The notes beneath the pieces are model-generated. The model saw only the letters and a list, made by a program, of their open reading frames with translations. It was not told the DNA's origin and searched no databases. Shown here piece by piece: positions 35,285-48,780 of a stretch of 64,000 nucleotides of DNA. Both the position numbers and the translations under genes were made by a program. Every line of letters starts with the position of its first letter. Position 1 is the first letter of the stretch. The DNA comes from Sycobia sp. Sy_11 (Eukaryota > Arthropoda > Insecta > Hymenoptera > Epichrysomallidae), in the NCBI GenBank assembly GCA_018907035.1, contig JACCIC010000037.1:2065001-2129000 (forward strand), given 5' to 3'.

Positions 35285-37300
35285 GATCGAATCTAAAGTC
35301 TAGAGAATTGATTATAATTGCGAATTTGGTAGTTTTTTAATTTGCTATATGTCGATGTATTCTCTCTATTCTGATACATTCGATGGTATAGTAGGAGTAT
35401 TTTCCATGACAAATAGAAATAAAATTGACACTGTATGCGCAGTTACGTACTAAAAGTATTAATGATGAGTAATCCAATTAAGTCTGCCTAACAAAAACAA
35501 TAACATTTGCTTCATCGATAAAACCAAATAATATCAACTATATAATATATAGAATTTCATCACACTTTATTTATATACCGGTTGTTCATTTCGTTTCAAC
35601 ATCGTAATGGAGACTAATATAATAAGCACAAAAAAGAAAAGGCCGAATTTCGACGAATGAAATAGTCGTTCCTAAAAAGTTCAATTGCTCGTAAAATGAT
35701 TCGATCGAGACGGCTCGTTCGAATCCGTCCAGGTTCTGTCCGTGCGAGTTCCATAAGTCTGCGAACTTGGAAGAGACGCAAAAGTCACGCCCTATATACT
35801 GCGAACGTATTCGACTGTCCAGTTTTACGCGTCGTCAATACGAGTTTAAAGGATTACGCGAAAGCGCATCGCCCAATGAAGATTAGAACGAGCGAGCGCT
35901 CGTTTGTGCAAGGGTATGTGCACGATGGTATCAAATAAATTGCACCAATACCCATATACATGCGTGATTGTAGCGCGACACATTGAATAAGTAAAAGCGT
36001 ACGCGCGCACCGTGAATCCCGTCGCGGAGCCTTCATGGCGCGCGCGCGCGCGCTCTGATGCTATACATAGCGCGCAAGCTAATGCGATTACGTCATCTAT
36101 AAATCGTGAATCTCGCTCTCGTTCTAAGCGATATTTTGCTCTCGCACTTTTCTCTCGCTCTCTTCATCTCTCTCTCCCTCTGCCTCTCTCTCTCTGCCTC
36201 TATTGATCTATCTTTTTCTCTTTCTTGCACAATGCGTTTATTTTTTACTCCGTTAATGAGATTTTTCGTGTTTATGTTATGCCACGCACAGAGCGGTGGT
36301 CACATTCGTGGTAATGAGCGCTTTCCGTGTAATATTTTTCTTTCATATCCGTCATGTCTGGACGCTCGATTTTTGTTTTGGCTCAAGGACGTATAGACGC
36401 CTGGAAACAAACGGAAACTCGAACTTACGTTTCTTGCCTATCGGCAATAGAGTTCAACCAAATACATTTATGGTGAGCCATTAACTAACCTGATGGGGCA
36501 TTCAGGCGATATTAATGACCTGCAAATTCAGTTTACAAATCGGTTCTGAAATCGAAGTGACCCATCCTTCTCCGCTAATCGTTTGATCTTGTCTTGGGCA
36601 AAAATTAGACTCCATTAATAATATTTGGTATCATCAAAACGCATTCAACTGCGCATAAGTCTCTCTCCATCTCTCACTATCCTGCACATGATAAGTACAG
36701 TAGCATAAGCATCTGGATCATCTATACGGCTCTTTTGCCTTCAATCCGTTGCGTGCCGTACAAGCCGCCCCTCGACGATCGGTAACAAGAGGTCGACTCT
36801 TGTTCGTCGAGTTGTATAATTCGCATTCTTTCTCTCGCTCTCCTTCTCGCTCTTTCTTGCATTTCTACTCCTTCTTCACCCTCACGCGCGGCTTGGCACA
36901 AAGCAAAATTTAAAAGAGTCAAGCATCCCTGCTAAGCCAAGACGATAAAAAGAAAATGAGAGCAAGACAGAGAGAAAGAGGAATTCGAACTCTATAGCCA
37001 TGCGCGCGCCATAGGCCGGTGGAAGGGAAAGAAACAGCGATGCGTCGTGCATCTGGGCAGATCTGTATACGGAGCTCCGGACGTGTTTTCGGCCAAGATT
37101 TTGGCGAGCCTTGCGCGCCTTCTCTATACGCATCAGCATGGGTGGGCTAATCAATCGCGACTCGCGTTCTTTGGGTCTGTATGCCTGTCACCTCGTGTCT
37201 CAACACCTGTCGAAAAATAATTCACGGAAGGAGTATCTCGATGCAGTAATTACGATGCAGAAATCTAAACAGAGTCATTTCTTGCGAACATCTCGCGCTT
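35285..37300. other. non-coding block, AT-rich then CpG-richer
   Basis: AT-rich to 35690, mixed later, with (GC)n at 36038-36053. One small secreted-peptide-like open frame is listed separately; nothing else recognised. Confidence 0.45.
36232..36396 (+). CDS. possible 54-residue secreted-type small ORF, unrecognised
   Basis: An ATG at 36232 (context ACAATGC) opens 54 codons. The N-terminus MRLFFTPLMRFFVFMLCHA looks like a signal peptide: basic start, hydrophobic core, and a C-H-A end that would fit cleavage before QS. The remaining ~35 residues contain two Cys. The open frame also extends upstream through a CT-rich run without ATG need. I know no homologue, there is no visible splice or poly-A support, and chance is a serious alternative. 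Confidence 0.12.
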   Translation: MRLFFTPLMRFFVFMLCHAQSGGHIRGNERFPCNIFLSYPSCLDARFLFWLKDV

Positions 37301-38460
37301 ACTTAACGTAACTTGTGAAAGACGTATAATTTTGTCCACTAGTCAGAATATAAAAAAAACACTACATGATTTAATAACTCTCGTCATTCAATTACAGTTG
37401 AAAGGAACAAAAAAGGCAATAAAAAGAAAGAATGGAAAAAAACACGATGCGTACTGATAAATATTGAGAGTATGGTGTAATGTAAAATAGATCTTATATA
37501 ATATGTACGTTTATGTGTGTTTAGGATGCACTTTCGAAAAGGCATAACAAAAAACTTTAGAAGAACAAGTAAACTATGTAACGCAGTTTTGAGCGCGGCC
37601 AAGGTGAAAACGATCAAAAATCCATAAAACAAAAATTATATATTTGACAATTCTGACGATTTACAAGTATGGTGCAAATACAATTTTTAAATCTTATTAT
37701 AATACCTATTTTATATGCTACATAATTTTTCTTTACTAAAATCAATCAAGGGAAATAAACTGGAAGATTTCTATTAGCAAAATGTCGATACATCAGGGCT
37801 CTACTACACCACCATGACAATACGATTTCAACCGAGGTAAAATTATAATATTTCTTGTTTCTTCGTTTTTTCGGAAAAATTAAGTTCTAGAATAAAAGCT
37901 TGTCGAATTATAATCTACGTATTATAAAATACGATATACAGGTTTTCTTTAAAACCTTTTTTTTTGAATATTTCAAATTATTGGATGCAATTGAATATTT
38001 TTAGAATTTTCATTGATCAACCATTAAAATATGAAAGTTAACCAAGAAATTCGTATTTAGTGCACTGCAATTTTTAAAATTACTTGTCTGGAGACTTAAA
38101 AACAAATTAACAACACTTGTAAAAAAACATGGCAAATATCTATAAGTTAATTTCATTTCTATGTTGGTACTCTAGATGAACCTGTTATCTAAATTTCAAC
38201 ATTTATTGCAATAATAGTGACTAATCGCCAAATTATACTTTTTGGGATGTAATATAGGAATAAATAATATAAACACTATTATATAATACTCCATCCTCAT
38301 ATTGAACTTCATTTGAATTGAATCGTTCCCACCAAATTTCTCACTTCGCCTCTTCCAAAAAAGCAGAAAATTCAAACGAGACCCGACAAAAAAAGCAATG
38401 CAGTAATTCGTATAAGTAAGGAAGAGCGAGAATCTGACGGTCAACGCGCAGCGTCTGATG
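37301..38460. other. AT-rich non-coding block
   Basis: Nothing recognised. Confidence 0.5.
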
Positions 38461-39242
38461 CAAGTTAGGCATTTTCTTCTTTTTTAACGTTGACTCAGAA
38501 ATGGGAAATCCATCGATTCATTCGGTCCGCGATACGCTACGTGCAAGCTCATCGAGCGCCGTTGCTGTTTGAACAGCCCTGCTGCGATATTTATAATCTT
38601 CCTATATATAATGCAATAGCGTCATGTAGAACTTCATTCAGATTTAATTAATTAACTTCGTTTAGATTCTTTACTTTACCAGTACTATAACGAGCGTCTG
38701 CTAAAGCTCTATTTATCGAATGATTGAGAACAAAAAATTACTCCGATATCCTTTCTTTTGCAACTTGCGCCGCAGCGGAATCGGACGAGCGCGACAGCAA
38801 AGCTCTATTCGCATATTACGCCTCGTTCGTGTTAATCGCGCACGTATGCATGGCTGTGCAGTGTGCACGTGCGGCGAAAATTTAATGCCCCGCCCCTCTC
38901 CTTCTCTCTTGCCTGTCTGTCGCTGTATATAAGATACAGGTAACTATAATAAACGCCAAGTGCAAGTGCACAACGAATTGCGCTCCGTTCAGCAAAATTT
39001 TCCTATGTCTCTGCGCGAGAGTAGAAAATTGAAAGGTGTATAACTTGGCACGGCTCCGCGGTATAATAAATATATGAGTTGTTGCGTTAAAGACAGCAGT
39101 GCTCGCAACAGTGCGCACCGACGCGACGCCGACAAAGCCGGGATCGCACTTGTCATATATATAATATCGGATACATAGAAAAAAGACAGCTCTCGGGTGG
39201 TCGGAGCAGCTTTGCGTACACCGCCCAAACAATGGTCATGTA

Positions 39243-39274
<32 letters not shown>

Positions 39275-39480
39275 TTCCATGTATATGAATTTTTCCAGAG
39301 TGCAACAAGTTTTGTTTTTAGTCGTGGCAATAAATTTAAATCTTTTCACGCGCGCGCACTTTTCAGAGGCTGCGTTGTCTTTCAAGCTCCGTGTGTTTAA
39401 TTTTTGTTTTATTTTTAAAACAATTAACTTTTGCCTCTGACGGTTGAGCTCGCCACGAAGTTTATGTACAAAACATTGAT
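38461..39480. other. mixed, moderately CpG-rich non-coding block
   Basis: Contains a CT tract; no credible gene. Confidence 0.45.
39242..39274. repeat. (CT)n microsatellite
   Basis: CT units with one G interruption near the start. Confidence 0.96.
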
Positions 39481-41340
39481 TTTTCAACGAAAAGGATCCA
39501 TTATAATTGTTATCGTCGTATAAAACGGTAACGTTAATACTGTATGGTGCACCTTTTATGAACGACACACACACATAAAAGATATTGGATAATTTAGAAA
39601 TAATATTGTAGTACTATATACAAGTAATCACCGTGTAAAATTTTATAGTTAGTTTGATCATCATCTTAAAGTTATTATGTCGTGTTTCAATGTAAAGAGG
39701 CTTCTCTATATATGTATATATCTCCAAAAATTGTGATATAAATATCATATTAGAATTTTCATGTACATCTTTAATATGTACCTAATAGTCTGCTACTGTT
39801 AAATTGTTTTCCTGCTGTCTAAAAAATTGTAAAAACATTGTTTATTATTTCAACTTGACACACGGGCTCTTATATAATTATGAAGAAAAAAGATAAATCG
39901 GAAAATACTGTATGATAGAAAGCAAATATTTATGTAACTAGAACTTAAGTGTAAACGATGTATAAAATACATTACGAAATTATATTTATAGAAACGGCTA
40001 ATCCTTCGCTTTCGAATCTTAGATTGATAATTATTGCTGACCGTTGATTTGAGAACATTCTGAATTTCTAAGTAGCATACGTTCTTAAAACATTGATGCT
40101 TATTAGTAGTGTCGAAAGAACCAAACCAATATTTATTTGTATTAATTACATTCAAATGAATAAAAGCCAATACATTAAAATGATTTTTCCATTTTATAGC
40201 ATCTACAAGAAAGATTTGAATTTATATTTAATTGTATTTAATACATCTTGATTCGGAATAGGTCCTGGGAAATCTATATAAGATATTTTAACGGACAATT
40301 TTTCAGAATGCTTAATGAATAATCATTTGTAAAATACTATTTGAAATATAGAGTACAAATTGATTTAATATTGCAAATTCGTAAAAAACTTAAAAAGACA
40401 GGAGCACATCGAACATTTTAGCATATAACAACTAAGATTAATATGTGACGCAGTTTGAACAGCAATAGAATATTTAAAATCCATCATTCAGATACGTCTT
40501 TAATACATAACATTTTGTGAAATATCGAAATAGTGTCATGTATGTCAGGCGTATTGTGAAACTTTGCGAAAGAAGGCTCATAGTATGAAAAATACTTGTG
40601 CTACTGAAATTGCTAAAACTTAAAGTATGTAAAAATATTTACAATAGCTTATATTATTATTATAGACATAAGTAATACGTTAATGAATCCGTAAACACAC
40701 AAATAGAGCAGCAAGATCAATATATAGATTAGGTTGATCCAAAGGCGAGTGATGTGCAAGGTTGCGCGGTGATGCTCAATTTTTTTTTTCATGTAACCAG
40801 CAGTGCGAATCATTTATCGATACTCTTTCCATAGCGTCTGTAGCACGGATATTTATAGAATATGTACGAGCGCATCGTATTACTACCAATTTGTTTATAA
40901 TAGTTTACATTTTCACTGTAAGGCTACACTGAAAGCTCAAAATGTTTTTTCTTTAAATTCCAATTCTGATTCTGATGCAACGTAAAATTGAATTTTAAAA
41001 AACCGATAAAGCATCATTATAAACAATTCGCAGTTGCACAAATAGATATACAGTACAATTGCAGGTTTTAAAAGTTCGTTGAATAATTATTGTGCTGTCA
41101 CTTTCGAAATAAAATAAATACTGTATGATAAAGAAGACGAAAAAAATTCACGACTCTTAAAATGTTTGACGATCAATAAGTCGTTTCTATATATATTTCA
41201 TAAATAAATTATATTTATATTTATAAATTATACTAAAAATAAATTATCGAATATTTTTAAATTGAAGAGAAAAAAAATTGCCCGCACACAAGAACAACAT
41301 TAAATTCATATATACCTATCTTTTTAGGCGTGATTCGGCT
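39481..41340. other. AT-rich non-coding block
   Basis: About 1.9 kb without microsatellites or recognised genes. TTAGGTTGATCCAAAGG at 40729-40745 resembles one end of some mariner elements, but no partner repeat or transposase is seen nearby. Confidence 0.45.
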
Positions 41341-41366
41341 GCGGTCGTAAAAGTGACGTCCGTTCA

Positions 41367-41369
<3 letters not shown>

Positions 41370-41419
<50 letters not shown>
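41370..41419. repeat. (CT)n microsatellite, 50 bp
   Basis: Uninterrupted CT. Confidence 0.98.
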
Positions 41420-41423
<4 letters not shown>

Positions 41424-41971
41424 GCGCACCCCTCTATAAACAAATAGCAACAAACAAAAGGACATCCGCCTCACCGGCCGAGCGAATTTACGTAACGCTT
41501 TTCAAACGAGGAGAGCCAACTAACGGAACAGGACAAGTTTTAATTTCGCGAACCGGCGCGGCGTTGGCGCATACTCGCGTCTGTTCATTCAAAATCTGGA
41601 GCACGCGCGCGACTCCCGTACCGCTACGGCAGCGACTCTCTCCGCATAACACATACGCACATGCATATGTATACATATATCAGAAAAAGCGCAAAGAAGC
41701 CAATGAGCGTTCCTCTTATATGGCAATACGAGATTATTGACCCCTTGGTGACTTATACGGCCAATTGTGGCTTTGGCGCGCATTAACGAGCATCAACGCG
41801 CGCGCATGGATGTCGCGAGAGACGGATCGACAGCGAGAAACATAAAAAAACGCATCAGCAACGCGGCGTCAGATGCCTGTGTTCCAGTGAGTTTTTTTGG
41901 TTCTTGCTTTTATTTTTAATTTTTCTCTTTCTAATAAAAAAAATTCTTTGGCACGTTCTCCGCTTTAGTGC

Positions 41972-42028
<57 letters not shown>

Positions 42029-42660
42029 CATACGCGCGAATCGTCAATGGTTATTGAATGACCGGGTGCGCTACATAGTGGCTGCTGTACGCGCAAACTC
42101 GGCACGACGAGAGGAGAAAAACTCCATGCACATATCGATTGGCGAGAGAGCAAAAAGTATAGGATAGAGAGATATGCGCGAAACGAACCAAATAACGAAA
42201 CGCATGCGTGTAGGAAGGGAAGGGAGTTGAGCAAGCCGACAATAATAACGCATCCGTGTCCAAAACAGAAGGAACGATGTTGAGCAATCTGGAAAGAGGG
42301 GGGCAGATAGATCGATAGAAAGAGAGAGAACGAGTGTGTAATGGCATAGAACGCAATACGCGTGTCGCTCCATAAACGTATCAAAATTCCGTATCATGAA
42401 CAAAACGGCCGGCGTAAATCAGGCGGAAGGTTCCGGTTCGCGCATCAGCTCCGAAAACAACGAAAAGCACCGCCTGCTACAGCCTTCGTAATTCGACGTT
42501 ACGCCGGTGTGTGCGCTTTGTGTGCTCGTCTGCGTATGTGTATGAAAGCGCGAGTGCACAGAACACCATTTAGCCAACGATAATGGACGCGTTTTTGCGT
42601 TTTCATATACTGTGGCGAAGAACGGCGCGGCGCAGCGCGTAGCTGCAGTGAATATTATAT
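41420..42660. other. CpG-rich non-coding block
   Basis: Contains a TA tract. Several opposed open frames, none recognised. Confidence 0.45.
41973..42024. repeat. (TA)n microsatellite, 52 bp
   Basis: Uninterrupted TA. Confidence 0.98.
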
Positions 42661-43105
42661 ATTTTCTTGTCGCTGCTTCGCGCGATAGACGGCGTGCATG
42701 GTAAAATACAAAAAAAACATACAAAACCGATATTATAGATATTCCCATTATTTTTCTAATTGAAAAACTGTCCATCCGAATATTGTGCATATAGGTTTTC
42801 CGGTCGTATGGGTGCTTTACAAAAGTAGATATTATTTATTTTAAATGAGTTTTACTAAATTTTATTACTAGATTATTTTTATATTTCATAAGATATACGG
42901 AAAATATAAATTGTAATATATATAATGTTGATTATAAATTTTCGAAATTCAAACAGTTCTCCTTTCGGCTTTTTTCCATTAGTGAAATATTTGACTGGTT
43001 GTATATAAATAAAGTACTCTGAGAGGTCTAAGAATCTATTGGAGTAAAAATAAAATTGTAAGTTCTTCTTTCTCTCTTTATCGTTTCTTTTAAGGTATTC
43101 ATACA
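42661..43105. other. AT-rich non-coding DNA
   Basis: Nothing recognised. Confidence 0.5.
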
Positions 43106-43108
43106 TTT

Positions 43109-43171
43109 GCACACACACACACACACACGCACACACACACGCGCGCGCGCGCGCACATGTATGTATATATA
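43109..43171. repeat. 63-bp alternating purine-pyrimidine tract (CA/CG/TA), Z-DNA candidate
   Basis: Strict alternation without break across (CA)n, (GC)n and a GTAT/TA tail. Confidence 0.95.
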
Positions 43172-43336
43172 GATCTCTCTGATGAGAGAGAAGAAGAGAA
43201 AAAGAAAGAAAGAAAAAGAAAGAAATGCTGGCATTGATTATAGCGCATGCGCGGCGTCGGTCGTATACAATTTCGCACATCTATAAAAATCTGTAAGACC
43301 CGCAATTACTCCTACATTGAAATATTATACAGTGAA

Positions 43337-43340
<4 letters not shown>

Positions 43341-43405
<65 letters not shown>
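43341..43405. repeat. (TA)n microsatellite, 65 bp (longest TA tract)
   Basis: Uninterrupted TA. Confidence 0.98.
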
Positions 43406-43408
<3 letters not shown>

Positions 43409-43952
43409 CGTACAATGGCGGCGGCCCGTATTGCGAAACCGATTTTCACGGTTCATTAGCCGTGAGGATGGCAGGAGGGATACGAGGAAGCGGAAGGAGG
43501 CAGAGCGATAATTCGAGCGCGCACGTCCCCTTGTCCCGTTTATATATGCAGGCGTAAAATCGTCAGCGTGCCTCGTGTTCTCTTGCCTCCCCCACCCCGA
43601 CCCCCTCGACCCTCTTGCGCGCGCGAAAAATTAATATGTAAAATATGAACGCAGCCGCGGGAGGGAGGTGGGCGCGAAGATACCGATCGGCCTCTCGATC
43701 GCTATTATACTACAAGCGCCGTTATTATATGCGGCACATCGCGGCTCGGGGGCATAAAGACACGCGAGCGCGTCCTGCGCGTGTCTCGGTGCAGTGTCGC
43801 GGAGAAAGACGTTGACTGGTAGACGCTCGCGTATTGTGTGCGTGTCGATAGCTCCATTGCATGCATTTACCGCGTACGCGGGGGAAATGAGAATACGTCA
43901 ATAATCGAAATTGTCCCACGCAAGCAAAGGGTGAGCGTGTATATGAGTGTGT

Positions 43953-43998
<46 letters not shown>

Positions 43999-44080
43999 TA
44001 GGAAGGACAGCAGAGGGTCATGCACGGAGTTTATATAGACAACGAAGAGTCAGGGGACGGAAATTTTACGTTCAGGTTTT
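43406..44080. other. CpG-rich non-coding block
   Basis: CpG-rich with a GA tract at 43968-43993. Nothing coding recognised. Confidence 0.45.
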
Positions 44081-45100
44081 ACCTTGAATTAGCTGAAGCT
44101 TAGTTTTATGTAAAAATGTGACGTCGTATGTGTGATGTATTAAAATGTTATTGTAGTATAGAATAGAGCTATAAAAATCATTTATTTTCCAAGAATAACC
44201 AGTAAATGGTATTATTATAAAATAAACAAAAATACTAGTTATACAATTACTTCTTTTATCTAATTTACCGTGACGTATTATTCTTGATAATATGAAAGTA
44301 TTCTTTATCTAATAACGGAGCCTTTAGATATTTAAATAGAAAGTCAACTTTAGAATAAGAATATACCAATGCGGTTTACATATACCAAGCGCGCATATAA
44401 TTATATACATTTAGAGGTAAACTATATATATTCACTAACACCTTCTTTAACACTTGCTGGGTGTATTCTATCATATAGCGGCCTAAAGTTGTCTGAAGAT
44501 ATTTAAGATTAAATTTTGTCTACGTGCAGACTTTATCGTACCCATTTTTAAAGTCTTCGTAATTATTTTCAATTTAAAAGTTTATTCTTTAATCATTAAT
44601 TGTGATTCTTTTGACAAAACTTCATAATCCCGGTAAATTAATTTTAATAGGCTGTTTGTTAAAAGCGCCGAAAGATATGCAAGCAGGTGAATGTACGTTT
44701 ATTCATATTGTAAAGGGAAAAATACAGAATAAGAACAGAACGCGGAAAAATTGGATTAAATTCACAAACAGAATTGATTCAATAGCCACGCAAAAAATGT
44801 ACAGTTATATACACTCATATTCTACGGTATTTTGGCCCACTCAATCTAAATTCTAGAGTCAGCTTGATTCCATCACATTAGAATCAAGGTTATTGCAAGC
44901 TTTTCCGCATTTCTCCTTATAACGACCTCGATCCTGACGTGATGGAAACAAGCTGACTCCAGCTTTCGTATTCAGCACGCTAAAAATACCGAGAATCGAA
45001 TTGGTTATGAACGTCACATATCCCCGGACTCGATTTTTTTTGCGTGACTGTAAATATTCTCGAAAAATTGATTGACCATAATTCTAATAAAAAAAAATTC
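44081..45100. other. AT-rich block containing a long hairpin
   Basis: No gene recognised apart from the hairpin at 44856-44959. Confidence 0.45.
44856..44959 (-). ncRNA. long hairpin, candidate microRNA-like precursor or tiny MITE
   Basis: Arm 44856-44899 pairs with 44916-44959 around a ~16-nt loop. The outer 21 pairs have one mismatch (GAGTCAGCTTG is exact). The inner 23 positions carry six A-C/C-A mismatches on the plus strand, which become G-U wobbles if the minus strand is transcribed; three plus-strand wobbles become mismatches. Minus-strand RNA therefore has about 40 of 44 positions paired, the length and shape of a pre-miRNA. I do not recognise the mature sequence as a known family. 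A MITE or decayed inverted duplication is the main alternative; no target-site duplication is evident. Confidence 0.4.
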
Positions 45101-45702
45101 TGGGAAGCAATTTTTTCTTTCGCAAACGAAAAATATTTCACGCGCGAGCTGGAGGCCGACGAATTCCTCGATAAACACACTCGCGCGATCACCGCGCGTC
45201 CGCGTAAAGGAAATAATATGGAGAATATTTTAAAAACGGGCCGTATACCTGGACGACTCGGCGAGACACCGAAGCGCCGCAACGTTGACATTCAAAAGCT
45301 CTGTATATTATGTGTATTTATACGCGAACTTTTCGGCTTATTCGCAGAACGGTCGAGCGCGCGGCTGGATCATGGGAAAGCCAACGACGGCGGCGGACCC
45401 CTTAAAGGCGCGTACGTTGCGTATATTATAATATACAACGAGCGGGGGCCAGGATCTCCCGGAGACTCTAAATATCCGCGGGGATAATAATAATATAAAA
45501 CGAATCGTGCGTGTATACAAGGAACGTATATTGTACACACATGCGCGCACACATACACACACACATACTTTGCCACCGCGTGCGTGCATGCGCGCGCTCA
45601 CCTCGCCCCCGAAATGAATATTTAACGGGGGCCGAAAGTGCCGGTTATAAATATGCAACGCGCAGAGTAACGCGCGCACCGGCCGGCATCGGCGTACCAA
45701 CT

Positions 45703-45763
<61 letters not shown>

Positions 45764-46030
45764 AGATACACGCGAGCGCGTATATACCGAAAGGAAACTT
45801 TGAAATCGACGCGCGGGATCTCCCTTATTTTATGCTAGTTCCGTTTTCTAACCTGGGCCTGTGTTGGCACACCGAGAATAACTTTTGGAAACGGTCCGCG
45901 CACATGAATATTTTGCGCAAACGGTGGCCATCGAACAGCCGTGTTGCTGGTACATCTTGTGCGAATACGGGTTGCGAATTCTTCACCTTCGTTTCCTCCT
46001 TTTCTCTATCTCTGGTTATGACAATAATGT
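45101..46030. other. CpG-rich non-coding block
   Basis: CpG-rich from about 45140. A minus-strand GAG|GTGAGC donor-like site lies at 45604-45596. An open frame at 45044-45487 has no ATG at its start and is unrecognised. Confidence 0.4.
45705..45760. repeat. (TA)n microsatellite, 56 bp
   Basis: Uninterrupted TA. Confidence 0.98.
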
Positions 46031-47080
46031 AATAATGACAAAATCCGGTGTGGGGATTCTATTATTTATATAGTGATAGGAATTTCTCGAAATCCATAAT
46101 GACCTATTGAATCATCTGATAGCTTTAAATTCAGCAAATGCTGAAAGTATAAAGTATACTAGAAAAGTATATTGTGATTAAACTTTGAAGCGAAGTTCTT
46201 TTATTAGATTTTAAAATTCGGAGGATTTTTCGTCTAACGAAATTCAATTAAAAATTGAAGATTTCACCGATCCCAGAAATTTGAATTCGACTACGACGGT
46301 GAATAAGCATTTTTAAAAATTGTAGGTATCTTTCGAACGCAAAATAATAAATCCAAAATGAACCAATTGCAGCTAATCCTTTAGTTGTAATATTCAGTTA
46401 TTCGCTTTTTGTTAAACCCTTCGACTGCATCATAGGTCGTTAAATCGTCAATAGTCGTAATAACGATAAAAACGAAAAATAATATAAACGAGTAGAAATT
46501 TACTATCATATGTACCGCAAGGTATAATAATGACAATTATTCACGCACTGGCTAGCAAAATTGTCTAGAAAACTCAAAGAATTACTTTTTTGAGAGCAGT
46601 CTTGTCAAAAATATAACCTATAACTTGTAGGTAATATTTCACTTTTTTCGTTTGGTATATCTTTGCTCGATGTAAAGATGAATATAATTTTTTTTCACTT
46701 TTTAAAATATTTTTTCCATCTCGCTTAACTGTTTAATGTATTTAATTTATATTTGGTCAGTTACACAAGCTTGTCGCACGAGCAACCAGCGACGCTCTCA
46801 AATTTCTTCAAAAGACAAATAAAACCGAAAAGATAGTTTTATAAGTATGAATAAGATTATAAACGAATTATATCGATTTTCTAAAAATTTTGTAAAATTT
46901 CTAAAGGACGTTTAATTTAGATTCGATTTACTTCAAGTATTGCTCCAAAAAGGTAGTCCAGAATCGTTCAAAGAAATCTTCTCGAAGTGCCCGCGGCGCA
47001 CGTCAACCCAATATTATCCTAAAAGCGAAAAACTTGTTTTGTCAGGGAGTGGATAAGATAGTAATGTCAGCAAAGTATTA
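46031..47080. other. AT-rich non-coding block
   Basis: Nothing recognised. Confidence 0.5.
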
Positions 47081-47086
47081 TCGTAA

Positions 47087-47097
47087 AGAGAGAGAGA

Positions 47098-47140
<43 letters not shown>
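47087..47140. repeat. (GA)n microsatellite, 54 bp
   Basis: GA with one GG interruption. Confidence 0.98.
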
Positions 47141-47144
<4 letters not shown>

Positions 47145-48010
47145 AGGGAGGGAGAGGGAGACAAAGCGCGCACTACGCCATATGAACGTGTAGCTGCTCG
47201 ATAAGAGTCGCGCGCCAGTTGAGTACTTTTCGGCATATATATATATATATATCGAAGACGGACGCAACGCACCGAAGCGACTCGACGCCCGCGTTCGCGC
47301 CGGCACGGCGACGCGATGGGCGAAAGAGGGGAATAAAAGCGATCGTAAAAATATCACGATTTCCTCTATACTCTTTCGTGCGTACGCATACTCGCGCGCG
47401 AATTTCACATAAATATGAACGTATACGCAGAGACAGAGAGAGGAGGATTGTATATGCATTTCTATCTATCCCTCTCCACATCTCTCTCCCTCTCTCCTCA
47501 AGCACTTCGCACTTATATAGGAATGGCCTTACGTAACCCATTAAAATGTGTAGAATCGCGCGCCATCCGCCGCGCGCTGGTACAAAAGTAGCGCGCAGCG
47601 GTGATTATAGTCGACTGGAACGCTTATTCCTCTCTCTCTTTCTTTCGCTCCCGCCGCGATGGCTACTCTATACTACGACTCTAAGCTACTATATACATAC
47701 GTCCTATACCATAATATCCCGAAAGGGACATTAAAAGCGCTCTGTATAAATGTAAATGACGAGCGAACGCGCTCACGAGTACAGTCATCCACCTCCTTTT
47801 TTTTCTCCTCCTTATAAACCTACGCGCGCGGCACTTGCCACGGGACAAAGAAATAAACCGAGATATACGTGTGCCAACACTCGTGGGTTTGCCCGTGTAT
47901 TTGTAAAGAAATTTGTCGGCTAAACGAGCAGATTTGCATTTGAACGCGCAAACACACAGCGTTGGCAGATATCCCGCGCACGGGGGCCATAGCGAGCGAG
48001 CGGAGGGAGC
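47141..48010. other. CpG-rich non-coding block
   Basis: A short TA tract lies at 47235-47252. No gene recognised. Confidence 0.45.
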
Positions 48011-48780
48011 TTTAATCATTTTTTGTATTATTTATATACAATCGCCCACATTTGAACACTAGTTCTTGATTGTTGATTGTCCGATGAGTCGAAGATTAGG
48101 CCACGACAGATTTTCGGCGTTCAATAAACCGTAACCGAAATATAAAACTTTGAAATTTCTAAGAATATTTTATGATATAGATCCAAAGAAATTGCTTTCT
48201 TATTGTGAAAAATATTATTATTAATCTTTTTTTTATTCGAAGAATCCCTGACAACGTATCAAAGACTCCTTTTAATTGCGTAGAAAATCACTTCAAGAAA
48301 AACAAAAAAACTCGGGATATATATCTGCTGTTCAATGCAATTTGATCGACGATTTTGCACGATGAACTTGAACGGCTTTGCGAATTTTTATACTTCCTTC
48401 AATAACTCTTAATGCAATCAAATTGTATTTAGTTGCAACAAAATAATATTTAAGAAACACTATATATAAAGAATACACAACTATCTGTATACATGGCGGG
48501 AGGGATTTAAATATTACGTAAAACATATATTACACAATTAAAACATTACTTTTAACGAGAAAGGAGGTAGAGGAAGAACGTAAGAACTTGTGTGTATGCG
48601 TGTGTTTGCGCGTACAATGAATGCATCGAACAATATTAATTAAATCGTACAGCGTTGATCCGCACAATTTTCGATACTGAAAGCTCTCTTGGAAAAACGT
48701 TCGATGGAACATTAACAGACAGGACACTTTAGAGCATTAACAACCAGAATGCTCGAAGAATCTATAAAAAATTCTGCTGT
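48011..48780. other. AT-rich non-coding block
   Basis: Nothing recognised. Confidence 0.5.

Noticed and set aside
35719..35735. GTTCGAATCC, resembling a tRNA T-loop
   Set aside because: The flanking bases do not form a T-stem and no anticodon or acceptor stem is present.
40729..40745. TTAGGTTGATCCAAAGG, resembling a mariner terminal repeat
   Set aside because: No matching inverted copy or transposase sequence within about 1.5 kb on either side.
45044..45487. 147-codon plus-strand frame
   Set aside because: It has no ATG at its start, its composition shifts abruptly from AT-rich to CpG-rich within the frame, and no family is recognised.
45596..45653. TATA-like TATTTATAA, TCATTT initiator and GAG|GTGAGC donor on the minus strand as a promoter-exon unit
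   Set aside because: The spacing would leave a first exon of about 14 nt and an over-long TATA-initiator distance; only the donor word itself is notable.
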